A DNA stretch of 64,000 bases from JAJYSO01 sp964579505 (GTDB lineage Bacteria; Bacteroidota; Bacteroidia; Flavobacteriales; Flavobacteriaceae). The stretch spans positions 124,001-188,000 of the forward strand of contig CAZOGC010000002.1 of assembly GCA_964579505.1 (NCBI GenBank). The letters are read 5' to 3'. Of the stretch, positions 27,036-35,707 are shown one piece after another. The position numbers were made by a program, and so were the translations under genes. The notes below the pieces were generated by a model, which worked only from the letters and a program-made list of their open reading frames with translations, searched no databases and was not told the origin of the DNA. Positions within the stretch are counted from its first letter, which is position 1, and each line of letters starts with the position of its first letter.

Positions 27036-27420
27036 CGTTGAACTTATTTCTATTCCTACTATTGAAGACCGCCGAGGCAATTTAGCCGTGGTAGAAAAAG
27101 AGTTGTTTAACCACCCGGTTAAACGCGTTTACTATCTCTACGATGTACCCAGCACTGCCGAACGCGGAGGCCATGCGCACAAAGAACAACACGAAACGCT
27201 TATTGCTATAAGCGGCAGTTTTGAGGTGGTTTTAAAAGATTTTAAACAAGAAAAAACGTTCTTTTTAAACAAGCCATATCAGGGGTTACACATTGTTCCG
27301 GGTATATGGCGAGAGCTGAAAAATTTTTCATCCGGAGCGGTGTGTTTAGTGTTGGCATCCGCTGTTTTTTTAGAAACCGATTATATTCGCGATTTTCAAA
27401 AATTTTTAGCTCATTCATAA
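27019..27420 (+). CDS. WxcM/FdtA-like sugar 3,4-ketoisomerase
   Basis: The 133-residue cupin has the family pattern IEDRRGNLAVVEKE, YDVPSTAERGGHAHKEQHE with the catalytic histidines, ISGSFEVVLKDF and WRELKNFSSGAVCLVLAS. FdtA enzymes convert dTDP-6-deoxy-4-keto-glucose to the 3-keto isomer, which the aminotransferase (FdtB-like, 22.4 kb) then aminates. It overlaps the GT2 gene by 17 nt and ends the polysaccharide module. RmlA and RmlB are not in the window. Confidence 0.87.
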   Translation: MNTLANVELISIPTIEDRRGNLAVVEKELFNHPVKRVYYLYDVPSTAERGGHAHKEQHETLIAISGSFEVVLKDFKQEKTFFLNKPYQGLHIVPGIWRELKNFSSGAVCLVLASAVFLETDYIRDFQKFLAHS

Positions 27421-27470
27421 TATTTCGTTTCTCTTTTTTGTTGATAAATCTCTTTTTTTATCGTCTAAAC

Positions 27471-27498
27471 AAGCTTAAAAATACGTACTTTTAAGCTT
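27471..27498. terminator. Inverted repeat, probable terminator
   Basis: Perfect 10-bp stem AAGCTTAAAA/TTTTAAGCTT with an 8-nt loop, then CGGCTTTTTACC. It lies between the FdtA-like gene and dnaE, 26 nt before the dnaE ATG, and could also affect dnaE expression. Confidence 0.5.
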
Positions 27499-27524
27499 CG
27501 GCTTTTTACCAAAATTTTTACGTT

Positions 27525-30500
27525 ATGTACCTGATTTTCGACACCGAAACTACCGGTTTGCCCAAGCGTTACGACGCGCCTATTAGCGATACAGACAACT
27601 GGCCTCGCTGTATACAAATTGCCTGGCAGTTGCACGATGATATGGGTAAACTTGTTGAACATCAGGATTTCCTCATTCAACCGGATGGATTTAATATTCC
27701 GTTTGAGTCTGAACAGATACACTGCATTTCTACTGCACTGGCAAAAGCAGAAGGTATTCCGCTGTCAGAAGCTCTCACTTTATTTAATGAAGCACTTCAA
27801 AAAACAACCTTTATTGTTGGGCAAAATTTGGGGTTTGATGTCAATATTATGGGAGCCGAATTTTATCGTGCCGGGATAGAAACCCCATTAATGAGCATGC
27901 CTGTACTCGATACGTGTACAGAAAATACAGCACAACTCTGCCAAATTCCCGGTGGTCGTGGCGGGAAATTTAAACTACCTACCTTAACCGAATTACACGA
28001 GCATCTCTTTGGCGAGCCTTTTGCCGAAGCACACAATGCTACCGCCGATGTTGAAGCCACCACCCGCTGTTTCTTAGAACTCGTTCGGCAGCGCATGTTT
28101 ACCCGTGAAGAATTAGCTGTTTCTGACAGCTATTTTGATGATTTTAATGAAGCCAATCCTTCGTCCATTACTCCTATAGGGTTAACACACGTCAACCTAA
28201 AAAAGGCTTCTGCCAAACTACAGAAAAAAGCGGCTCAAAAAGAAGATACTAACCTTTCTGATTCTGAGATAAAAGAAAATTTAGCAGCATTAGAAAACGA
28301 AAAGTTTGTACAATTACATAACCATACGCAGTTTTCTATTCTGCAATCCACCATCACTATAGGCGACTTGGTACAAACAGCCGTAAACGACCATATGCCG
28401 GGCGTTGCTATGACTGACCACGGTAATATGATGGGAGCCTTTGAATTTGTAAAAGCCGTAAATACCCATAATAAAAAAATAGCGCAAACCGAAGAAGACT
28501 CTAAAGAAGAGCCGTTAAAAGCCATCGTGGGGTGCGAGTTTAATGTTTGCGAAGACCACGCCAACAAAGACCATAAAGACAATGGCTATCAAGTAGTTTT
28601 ACTAGCTAAAAACAAAAACGGCTATCAAAATATGATTAAAATGGCCTCTTTGGCCTATGTAGAAGGGTTTTATTACATTCCGCGTATAGACAAAACCATT
28701 ATCGAAAAATACAAAGACGATATTATGGTTTTAACCGGAAACTTATATGGAGAAGTACCCAACAAAATTTTAAACATTGGCGAGAAACAAGCCGAAGAAG
28801 CCCTGCTGTGGTGGAAAGAACAGTTTAAAGATGATCTTTATATTGAGTTGATGCGCCATGGGCAAGAAGATGAAGACCACGTAAATCAAGTATTAATAGA
28901 GTTGGCAAAAAGGCATCAAATAAAAATGGTGGCCAGCAACAATACTTATTATACCACCCAAGCCGATGCCCACGCACACGATATTTTGTTGTGTATAAAA
29001 GACGGCGAAAAACAAAGTACTCCCATTGGCCGTGGACGCGGTTATAGATATGGTTTACCCAATCAAGAATATTACTTTAAATCTACTGAAGAGATGAAAA
29101 ATCTCTTTAAAGATATACCGGAAGCCATTACCAATACCATAGAAATTGCCCAAAAAGTAGAACCCTTTACTTTAGAACGCGATATTTTGCTTCCTGAGTT
29201 TTCTATTCCTGAAGAATTTCAAGATGCACGCGACAAAGAAGACCACGGAAAACGGGGCGAAAACGGTTTCTTACGCCATTTGGCCTATGAAGGAGCTAAA
29301 AAGAAATACGGAGAAATTACCGAAGAAATTAAGGAGCGACTTGATTTTGAGTTAGATGTTATTGCAGAAACCGGATATCCCGGGTATTTTCTTATTGTAG
29401 AAGACTTTATTCGTGCGGCACGTGAAATGGGTGTTTCGGTAGGCCCTGGCCGCGGATCAGCGGCTGGCAGTGCAGTGGCCTATTGTTTAGATATTACCCG
29501 AATAGATCCTATTAAATACGATTTGCTTTTTGAGCGTTTTCTCAATCCGGAGCGAGTAAGTATGCCTGATATTGATACCGATTTTGACGATGAAGGGCGG
29601 GGGCGTGTTATGCAATATGTAATCGAAAAATACGGTGCCAATCAGGTAGCACAAATCATTACCTACGGCTCTATGGCTGCTAAATCGGCTATACGCGATA
29701 CCGCTCGTGCCCTAGATTTGCCTTTAAGTGAAGCCGATCATCTGGCCAAACTAGTTCCGAACATGTCTAAGCTTAAAAAAATATTTGCTTTAGATGAAAA
29801 AGGAATTCAAAGTAAATTTAAATCAGATGAAGTTGCTAAAATAAACGAGCTACTCAACATATCAGAAGGAGACGATTTAGAGGCTGAAACAATCAATCAA
29901 GCGCGTGTCTTAGAAGGTTCTATGCGCAACACCGGCATACACGCATGCGGGGTTATTATTACGCCTAGTGATATTACCAATTACGTACCGGTATCATTGG
30001 CAAAAGATTCTAACCTCTATGTTACCCAATTTGACAACCATGTGGTAGAATCTGCCGGACTACTAAAAATGGACTTCTTAGGGCTAAAAACCCTGAGTCT
30101 TATAAAAGATACCGTAGAAATTGTAAAGCAATGTCACGGCGTAGAGCTTGATCCTGACCATTTTCCGTTAGATGATGAATTGACTTATCAGCTTTTTCAA
30201 CGTGGCGAAACCGTAGGAATCTTTCAATACGAATCGCCGGGTATGCAAAAACACTTACGCAATTTAAAGCCTACCGTTTTTGAAGATTTGATTGCGATGA
30301 ATGCCCTGTACCGGCCGGGACCTATGGAGTACATTCCGAGTTTTATTAAACGAAAGCACGGAGAAGAGGAAATTGTGTACGACTTGCCCGAAATGGCCGA
30401 ATATTTAGAAGAAACATACGGAATTACGGTTTATCAAGAACAGGTTATGCTACTCTCGCAAAAACTAGCCGGATTTACCAAAGGTGGAGCCGATAAACTG

Positions 30501-31886
30501 CGAAAAGCCATGGGTAAAAAGATCTTTGCCCAGCTAGAAGTTTTGAAGCCTAAATTTATGGAAGGGGGCGAAAAGAACGGGCATCCGCGTAAAATACTTG
30601 AGAAAATATGGAAAGATTGGGAGGCTTTTGCCAGTTATGCCTTTAACAAATCACACTCTACTTGCTATGCTTGGGTAGCCTACCAAACTGCTTACTTAAA
30701 AGCTCATTATCCGGCAGAATATATGGCCGCTGTGTTATCTAACAACATGAATGACATAAAGAAAGTAACCTTCTTTATGGAAGAGTGCAAAAGTATGGGG
30801 CTAAAAGTTTTGGGGCCTGACGTAAACGAATCATACTACAAATTTTCGGTAAACAAATCCGGAGCTGTTCGGTTTGGTATGGGCGCCGTAAAAGGCGTAG
30901 GGCACAACGCCGTAAAAACTATTGTAGAGAACCGAAAAGATGGGGCTTATCGTTCTATTTTTGATATGGCTAAACGAATAGATTTACGCGCAGCTAACAA
31001 AAAATCTTTCGAAAATTTAGCACTAGCCGGTGGATTTGACGGGTTTAGTGCCACCCATAGATCGCAGTATTTTCACGATGAAGGAAACGGAGTTACTTTT
31101 TTAGAGAAAGTGATTAAATACGCGCAAAAATATCAACAAAACAAAAATTCTGCACAAACTAGTCTGTTTGGAGAAGCCAGCGGGGTACAAATTCCGGAGC
31201 CGGAGGTACCACCTTGCCCCGAATGGTCTACTATGAAGAAACTTAAACAAGAACGCGAGGTGGTGGGTATATACATATCCGGTCATCCGTTAGATGATTT
31301 TAAAGAAGAACTACACCATTTTTGCCGCAGCAGTATATCCGATTTTACAAAGCAAGAAGAGCACGTCAATCAAGAGTTGAGTGTGGGTGGAGTGATAACT
31401 GATGTACAACACTTAACTAGTAAAAAGGGAAAAGGCTATGCTCGGTTTACCCTTGAAGACTATACTGATTCTTATGAGTTTAGAATTTATGGAGAAGAGT
31501 ATTTGCGGTATCGTCACTTTTTAGTGCCTAATAATTTTATCTACCTCAAGGTGTTTATTCGGGAAGGTTGGGTAAATAAAGACACCGGACAGCGCGGTAA
31601 TCCTCGCATTCTATTTAGAGTTTTTAAACAACTGCAAGATGTAATGGATGCTTTTGCTAAAAAGTTGACCATCCAAATAGATGTAAACGAACTTAATGAA
31701 GAAAAAATTCAGGAACTATCTGATTTATTCTTGACTTACAAAGGAGAGCAAAAGTTGAAATTTGTGATTTATTCACTTAAAGAGCAATTAAAAGTACACA
31801 TGCCCAGCCGAAAAAAGAAAGTACATATTTGTGCTGAATTGCTTGAAGAACTAAAAAAAGACCGGTTTCAGTTTCGTATTAATTAA
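27525..31886 (+). CDS. dnaE: DNA polymerase III alpha subunit with fused N-terminal DnaQ-like proofreading exonuclease
   Basis: The 1453-residue replicative polymerase is longer than E. coli DnaE (about 1160). Residues 1-190 are a complete DEDDh exonuclease with D6 and E8 in FDTETTG, D105 in NLGFDVN, and H170 and D175 in HNATADVE. A linker leads to the PHP domain (about 261 onward, H265/H267 in LHNHTQFS and MTDHGNM). The polymerase catalytic aspartates D682, D684 and D686 lie in MPDIDTDFDD. The C-terminus has the helix-hairpin and OB region. Fusion of editing and synthesis in one chain replaces a separate epsilon subunit. I recall this arrangement in flavobacterial DnaE proteins, but cannot check here. 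Confidence 0.97.
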   Translation: MYLIFDTETTGLPKRYDAPISDTDNWPRCIQIAWQLHDDMGKLVEHQDFLIQPDGFNIPFESEQIHCISTALAKAEGIPLSEALTLFNEALQKTTFIVGQNLGFDVNIMGAEFYRAGIETPLMSMPVLDTCTENTAQLCQIPGGRGGKFKLPTLTELHEHLFGEPFAEAHNATADVEATTRCFLELVRQRMFTREELAVSDSYFDDFNEANPSSITPIGLTHVNLKKASAKLQKKAAQKEDTNLSDSEIKENLAALENEKFVQLHNHTQFSILQSTITIGDLVQTAVNDHMPGVAMTDHGNMMGAFEFVKAVNTHNKKIAQTEEDSKEEPLKAIVGCEFNVCEDHANKDHKDNGYQVVLLAKNKNGYQNMIKMASLAYVEGFYYIPRIDKTIIEKYKDDIMVLTGNLYGEVPNKILNIGEKQAEEALLWWKEQFKDDLYIELMRHGQEDEDHVNQVLIELAKRHQIKMVASNNTYYTTQADAHAHDILLCIKDGEKQSTPIGRGRGYRYGLPNQEYYFKSTEEMKNLFKDIPEAITNTIEIAQKVEPFTLERDILLPEFSIPEEFQDARDKEDHGKRGENGFLRHLAYEGAKKKYGEITEEIKERLDFELDVIAETGYPGYFLIVEDFIRAAREMGVSVGPGRGSAAGSAVAYCLDITRIDPIKYDLLFERFLNPERVSMPDIDTDFDDEGRGRVMQYVIEKYGANQVAQIITYGSMAAKSAIRDTARALDLPLSEADHLAKLVPNMSKLKKIFALDEKGIQSKFKSDEVAKINELLNISEGDDLEAETINQARVLEGSMRNTGIHACGVIITPSDITNYVPVSLAKDSNLYVTQFDNHVVESAGLLKMDFLGLKTLSLIKDTVEIVKQCHGVELDPDHFPLDDELTYQLFQRGETVGIFQYESPGMQKHLRNLKPTVFEDLIAMNALYRPGPMEYIPSFIKRKHGEEEIVYDLPEMAEYLEETYGITVYQEQVMLLSQKLAGFTKGGADKLRKAMGKKIFAQLEVLKPKFMEGGEKNGHPRKILEKIWKDWEAFASYAFNKSHSTCYAWVAYQTAYLKAHYPAEYMAAVLSNNMNDIKKVTFFMEECKSMGLKVLGPDVNESYYKFSVNKSGAVRFGMGAVKGVGHNAVKTIVENRKDGAYRSIFDMAKRIDLRAANKKSFENLALAGGFDGFSATHRSQYFHDEGNGVTFLEKVIKYAQKYQQNKNSAQTSLFGEASGVQIPEPEVPPCPEWSTMKKLKQEREVVGIYISGHPLDDFKEELHHFCRSSISDFTKQEEHVNQELSVGGVITDVQHLTSKKGKGYARFTLEDYTDSYEFRIYGEEYLRYRHFLVPNNFIYLKVFIREGWVNKDTGQRGNPRILFRVFKQLQDVMDAFAKKLTIQIDVNELNEEKIQELSDLFLTYKGEQKLKFVIYSLKEQLKVHMPSRKKKVHICAELLEELKKDRFQFRIN

Positions 31887-31895
31887 GCATTCATC

Positions 31896-32996
31896 TTAAA
31901 TAACTTCATATTGCTTACCCGGCAATGGACGAATTAAATTATATAGCTCTAATTGAAGTAGATGAGACGCCACTTTGTAACTAGGCATTTTACTAACAAA
32001 TGCCAGGTCATCTAATTCTGCTTTACCAAGTTTTTTTAGCGCCTCAACAATTCTTTGTTCTTCTTCAGTCAGTGGGGCAAACAATTGAGGTTGTGCTTTT
32101 TCTTTCACTTTTTTGGGTTGCCAATTTAGCAGATAAATAATGTCTTCTGCAGAGGTAATAGCTTGTGCTTTTTGTGTTTTGATTAAATTATTACATCCCA
32201 AACTCATCTTATCTGTAGGTCTTCCCGGAACAGCAAATACCTCTCTGTTATACGAATTAGCTATATCTGCCGTAACCAGAGCCCCTCCTTTTTCAGCACT
32301 CTCTACTATCAATGTTGCTTCACTCATTCCGGCAATAATACGATTGCGTTTTAAAAAGTTATTTCGGTCAAATGTTGATTGACTCCAAAAGTCAGTTACA
32401 AATCCACCATTAGCCAATACTTTTTCTCGGTATTTGACATGTTTTTTGGGGTAAGTTTGGTTGAGTCCGTGGGCCATTACACCAATAGTGTCCAAATTAT
32501 TAGCCAGTGCCGCTTTGTGTGCAGAGATATCTATACCGAATGCAAAACCTGAAACGATAACCGGATTTAGTGGCGCTAGTTTTTTAATCAAATTTTCGAC
32601 AAAACCTGTACCGTGTACTGTTGCCTTGCGCGTGCCAACAATACTAAGTGAGAGTCTGTTTTTTAAGGTGATGTCTCCCTGCTGAAAAAGAAGAATAGGA
32701 GCGTCTATACACTGCTTAAGAAGTTCGGGGTAATCCTCTTCATAAAAAGCATTTACCTTTATTTGGTGTTGCTGAACAAAGGCTAATTCTGCTTCGGCTT
32801 TTACTAAAAATTTTTTGTCATAAAATTCTTTTACGCGTTTAGGGCCAAATCGATCTATCTGTAATAAGTCTTTTTTTTGTGTTTTAAAAAGGGCTTCGGC
32901 TGATCCAAACTTTTGCAAGAGTTTTTTAGCCGAAATATCACCAATATGCGGTAAGGCTTGTAAACGCAATAAAGCAATGAGTTCAGATTCTTTCAT
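31896..32996 (-). CDS. dprA: DNA-processing protein DprA/Smf
   Basis: The 366-residue protein has an N-terminal helix-hairpin-helix region (LPHIGDISAKKLLQKFG), the Rossmann-like DprA core with SIVGTRKATVHG, VSGFAFGIDISAHKAAL, ESAEKGGALVTADIA and VFAVPGRPTDKMSLGCN, and a C-terminal winged helix (about 300-366). DprA loads RecA on incoming single-stranded DNA in transformation. With comEC at 17.7 kb it suggests a competence or DNA-uptake pathway. It is convergent with dnaE (9-nt gap). Confidence 0.95.
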   Translation of the reverse strand: MKESELIALLRLQALPHIGDISAKKLLQKFGSAEALFKTQKKDLLQIDRFGPKRVKEFYDKKFLVKAEAELAFVQQHQIKVNAFYEEDYPELLKQCIDAPILLFQQGDITLKNRLSLSIVGTRKATVHGTGFVENLIKKLAPLNPVIVSGFAFGIDISAHKAALANNLDTIGVMAHGLNQTYPKKHVKYREKVLANGGFVTDFWSQSTFDRNNFLKRNRIIAGMSEATLIVESAEKGGALVTADIANSYNREVFAVPGRPTDKMSLGCNNLIKTQKAQAITSAEDIIYLLNWQPKKVKEKAQPQLFAPLTEEEQRIVEALKKLGKAELDDLAFVSKMPSYKVASHLLQLELYNLIRPLPGKQYEVI

Positions 32997-33052
32997 GAAG
33001 TTTTAAGACAGTATTGTTAAAGATACAAAAAAAGTCTCTAAATAAATTTTAT

Positions 33053-33625
33053 TTACGCCTGTACTTTTTCTATTCGTTTATCGGGAATAAACCACATAAC
33101 TGCCACAAAAACATAACATAAAGCTGCTGCGGGCTCATAGATAAAAGACAAGATTATACCGGCTGCATACAGCGCTATAGAGCCGTATTTCTTTTTGTCT
33201 TTGGCATAAACTTTGGCTAGTTTAGAATCTTTACCATTGCATTTAATCATCTGTACCGATAGGATTTGCCATGCCACCGCACACATAAAAAGTACAAAAC
33301 CATAAGCCGCTGTAGGAATATCTTGAAAATGATTTTCACCCATCCATCCGGTTACAAAAGGTAATAATGACAGCCAAAACAGTAAATGCAAATTGGCCCA
33401 AAGCACATTTCCATTTACTTTATCGGTAATCTGAAAAATATGGTGATGGTTGTTCCAGTAAATACCCACATAAACAAAGCTCACTATATAAGTAAGAAAA
33501 ATAGGAAGCATATCCAACAATACTTCCCACGTAGCTTCTTCGGGTATTTCTAATTCTAAAACCATAATCGTGATGATGATTGCCAACACTCCATCACTAA
33601 AAGCTTCTAAACGACCTGAGTTCAT
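33053..33625 (-). CDS. TMEM175-family (DUF1211) potassium channel-like membrane protein
   Basis: The 190-residue protein has about six hydrophobic segments and the family signature RLEAFSDGVLAIIITIMVLE at its start, where FSD (9-11) is the selectivity motif of bacterial TMEM175 channels. IYWNNHHHIFQ is also a family feature. Bacterial TMEM175 proteins form tetrameric potassium-leak channels. No operon partner is obvious; the GT9 gene ends upstream on the same strand with a 38-nt spacer. Confidence 0.88.
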   Translation of the reverse strand: MNSGRLEAFSDGVLAIIITIMVLELEIPEEATWEVLLDMLPIFLTYIVSFVYVGIYWNNHHHIFQITDKVNGNVLWANLHLLFWLSLLPFVTGWMGENHFQDIPTAAYGFVLFMCAVAWQILSVQMIKCNGKDSKLAKVYAKDKKKYGSIALYAAGIILSFIYEPAAALCYVFVAVMWFIPDKRIEKVQA

Positions 33626-33663
33626 GCTTACATTTTAAAAGAATACTAGACCAAGATAAAAAT

Positions 33664-34713
33664 TTATGGCTTTTCTTCCAAAATTGTTTGTATTCGTGCC
33701 AAAACAGTTTCATAAGAAATACTACGCATAGCCTCCTCATACCCTTCAAGTGTTGTTTTTCCGTAAACAGAAGTGGGTAAAAGCGGATATTTTTCTCTAT
33801 CGGGAACAAACTGGTTTTCTTTTGGCTGATTAAACGGTACAAATCCGGCATAAGGGTGGGTGCTTCCCCAAAGGGTAATTACCGGAACAGCATACATGGC
33901 TGCTAAATGCCCATTACCACTATCCATAGACACCATTACATCTAAATTGGCTATGAGTTGTAATTCTTTTTCTAATGGAAAGGCTCCGGCCACACAAACA
34001 CCATTTTTAAAATGTTCAGCCCATTGTTTTAAAAGGGTTACTTCTTTTTTTCCGCCGCCAAAAAACAACAATTTATAGCGATTGGTTTCGTTTAAATCAG
34101 CTATTATTTTCTGCATAAGGTCTAGCGGGTACGCTTTTGATGTGTGGGCTGCTAACGGAGCAATTCCTATCCATTTTTGTGCAGAAAACCCTACAAATTG
34201 ATGTAATTCTTCAGAAATATCCGGTTTTTGGGTCGGTAAAGACATCGCTAAATCTACCGGAAATCCCAGCTCTTTAAATACTTCAGCATACCTGTTTACA
34301 GTAGTTTTTAGTGAAGTAAAAACTTTATTTCTTGTCCGCGTTAGTGCTTTTTTTTCTCGACGACCTTTGTTTATTGTGACCCATTGGGTTGTTGAAAAGA
34401 AAAAAACTGAATGTATTATTTTACTGCGCAGCACATTGTGCAAATCGGCTACTGCGGTAAATTTCTTTTTTTTGAGTTGAAGGCCTAGCTTTATAACCCC
34501 TAAAAAACCTTTGTGTTTGCCTTTTGTATCTGCGGTTAAAACTGTTACGCCTGAAAGTGTTTTAAAAATAGGCGCAAAAGCAGGCTTGGTTAGCACCGTA
34601 AGTTGAACTTTTGGATAGCTTTTTATTAATCGTTGCAAAACCGGAATGGTCATGGCACAATCGCCCATAGCAGACAATCTGATAACCAGTATATGTGTTT
34701 TAGGATTTGCCAT
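33664..34713 (-). CDS. Family 9 glycosyltransferase (heptosyltransferase-like)
   Basis: The 349-residue protein begins MANPKTHILVIRLSAMGDCAM, the classic GT9 start, and carries VADLHNVLRS and the C-terminal SMDSGNGHLAAMYAVPVITLWGSTHP split around the nucleotide-sugar site. GT9 enzymes add heptose or other sugars to lipid A core oligosaccharide. I reject a start 42 nt further upstream because it would add a non-homologous tail. It is divergent from yebC. Confidence 0.9.
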   Translation of the reverse strand: MANPKTHILVIRLSAMGDCAMTIPVLQRLIKSYPKVQLTVLTKPAFAPIFKTLSGVTVLTADTKGKHKGFLGVIKLGLQLKKKKFTAVADLHNVLRSKIIHSVFFFSTTQWVTINKGRREKKALTRTRNKVFTSLKTTVNRYAEVFKELGFPVDLAMSLPTQKPDISEELHQFVGFSAQKWIGIAPLAAHTSKAYPLDLMQKIIADLNETNRYKLLFFGGGKKEVTLLKQWAEHFKNGVCVAGAFPLEKELQLIANLDVMVSMDSGNGHLAAMYAVPVITLWGSTHPYAGFVPFNQPKENQFVPDREKYPLLPTSVYGKTTLEGYEEAMRSISYETVLARIQTILEEKP

Positions 34714-34810
34714 AAACAACGTTCTAAAAATGGCAATATACCATGAAATGTGCACAGAACAAGAATGAACAAGCTTTCAGATTCTGTTTTTTTGATTTTG
34801 AAACAATAAT

Positions 34811-34818
34811 TATCTTTG
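34811..34818 (+). promoter_or_regulatory. Putative -7 promoter box (TATCTTTG)
   Basis: Exact TAnnTTTG match 23 nt before the yebC ATG. A TTTG at 34791-34794 is a possible -33 element with a slightly short 16-nt spacer. Confidence 0.65.
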
Positions 34819-34841
34819 CGGTAAGGAAAAAACAAACTATT

Positions 34842-35600
34842 ATGTCCGGACACAGTAAATGGTCTACCATTAAACGCGCTAAAGGAGCCAAGGATGCTAA
34901 ACGCGCTAAACAATTTACCAAAGCTATAAAAGAAATTAACATTGCCATTAAAGAAGGGGGCGGTCCGGATCCTGATGCTAATCCTTCTTTGCGTAATGCC
35001 ATTGCCAATGCCAAGGGTATTAACATGCCCAAAGACAATATTAAGCGCGCCATTAAAAAAGCTAGTGGAGAAGATGCCGATAATTATGAAGAGGTTACTT
35101 TTGAAGGATATGGTCCTCACGGAATTGCTTTTTTTGTAGAGTGCACCACAGACAACACTAACCGAACAGTGGCTAACATTCGTGCCATTTTTTCAAAAGC
35201 CAACGGTAGTTTGGGTAAAAATGGTTCATTAGAATTTTTGTTTGACAGAAAAGGAGTTTTTACACTAGAAAAATCAGCCATTCCTATAGATTTGGAAGAG
35301 CTGCAGTTAGAGTTGATTGAAAGTGGGATGGATTCTTTTGAGAATGATGATGAAACGGTAAAAATTTATACCGAATTTTCTGATTTTGGAACCATGGCTG
35401 CTGCTTTAGAAAAACTATCTATAGAAGTAAAAAACTCTACCTTAGAGCGTATTCCGCTTAACACTATTGCTCTTCCGGTAGATCAAGCTAAACAGATTTT
35501 AGAATTAGAAGAAAAGTTTGATGATGATGATGATGTTCATAATGTCTTTCACAATCTAGCGCTTACCGATGAACTGATGGAAGCGCTCGAAAACGAATAA
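34842..35600 (+). CDS. yebC: YebC/PmpR-family translation or transcription factor
   Basis: The 252-residue protein begins MSGHSKWSTIKRAKGAKDAKR, the invariant YebC start, and has IAIKEGGGPDPDANPSLRNAI, NMPKDNIKRAIKK and YEGYG-like FEGYGPHGIAF. Members are DNA-binding regulators, and a recent view is that YebC proteins also help ribosomes through polyproline stretches. An in-frame ATG 99 nt upstream is rejected because it precedes the promoter box. The C-terminus is very acidic (a run of Asp near 227-231). Confidence 0.95.
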   Translation: MSGHSKWSTIKRAKGAKDAKRAKQFTKAIKEINIAIKEGGGPDPDANPSLRNAIANAKGINMPKDNIKRAIKKASGEDADNYEEVTFEGYGPHGIAFFVECTTDNTNRTVANIRAIFSKANGSLGKNGSLEFLFDRKGVFTLEKSAIPIDLEELQLELIESGMDSFENDDETVKIYTEFSDFGTMAAALEKLSIEVKNSTLERIPLNTIALPVDQAKQILELEEKFDDDDDVHNVFHNLALTDELMEALENE

Positions 35601-35707
35601 GTTTTTCTAAACCTGCAAAATTTATATCGTTTAAAGAATGCTTATCAGAACTTGTCGAAGCCTATCTTTTTGGAAGAAAAAGCAAGCTTTTTTGTGAATA
35701 ATTTCGG

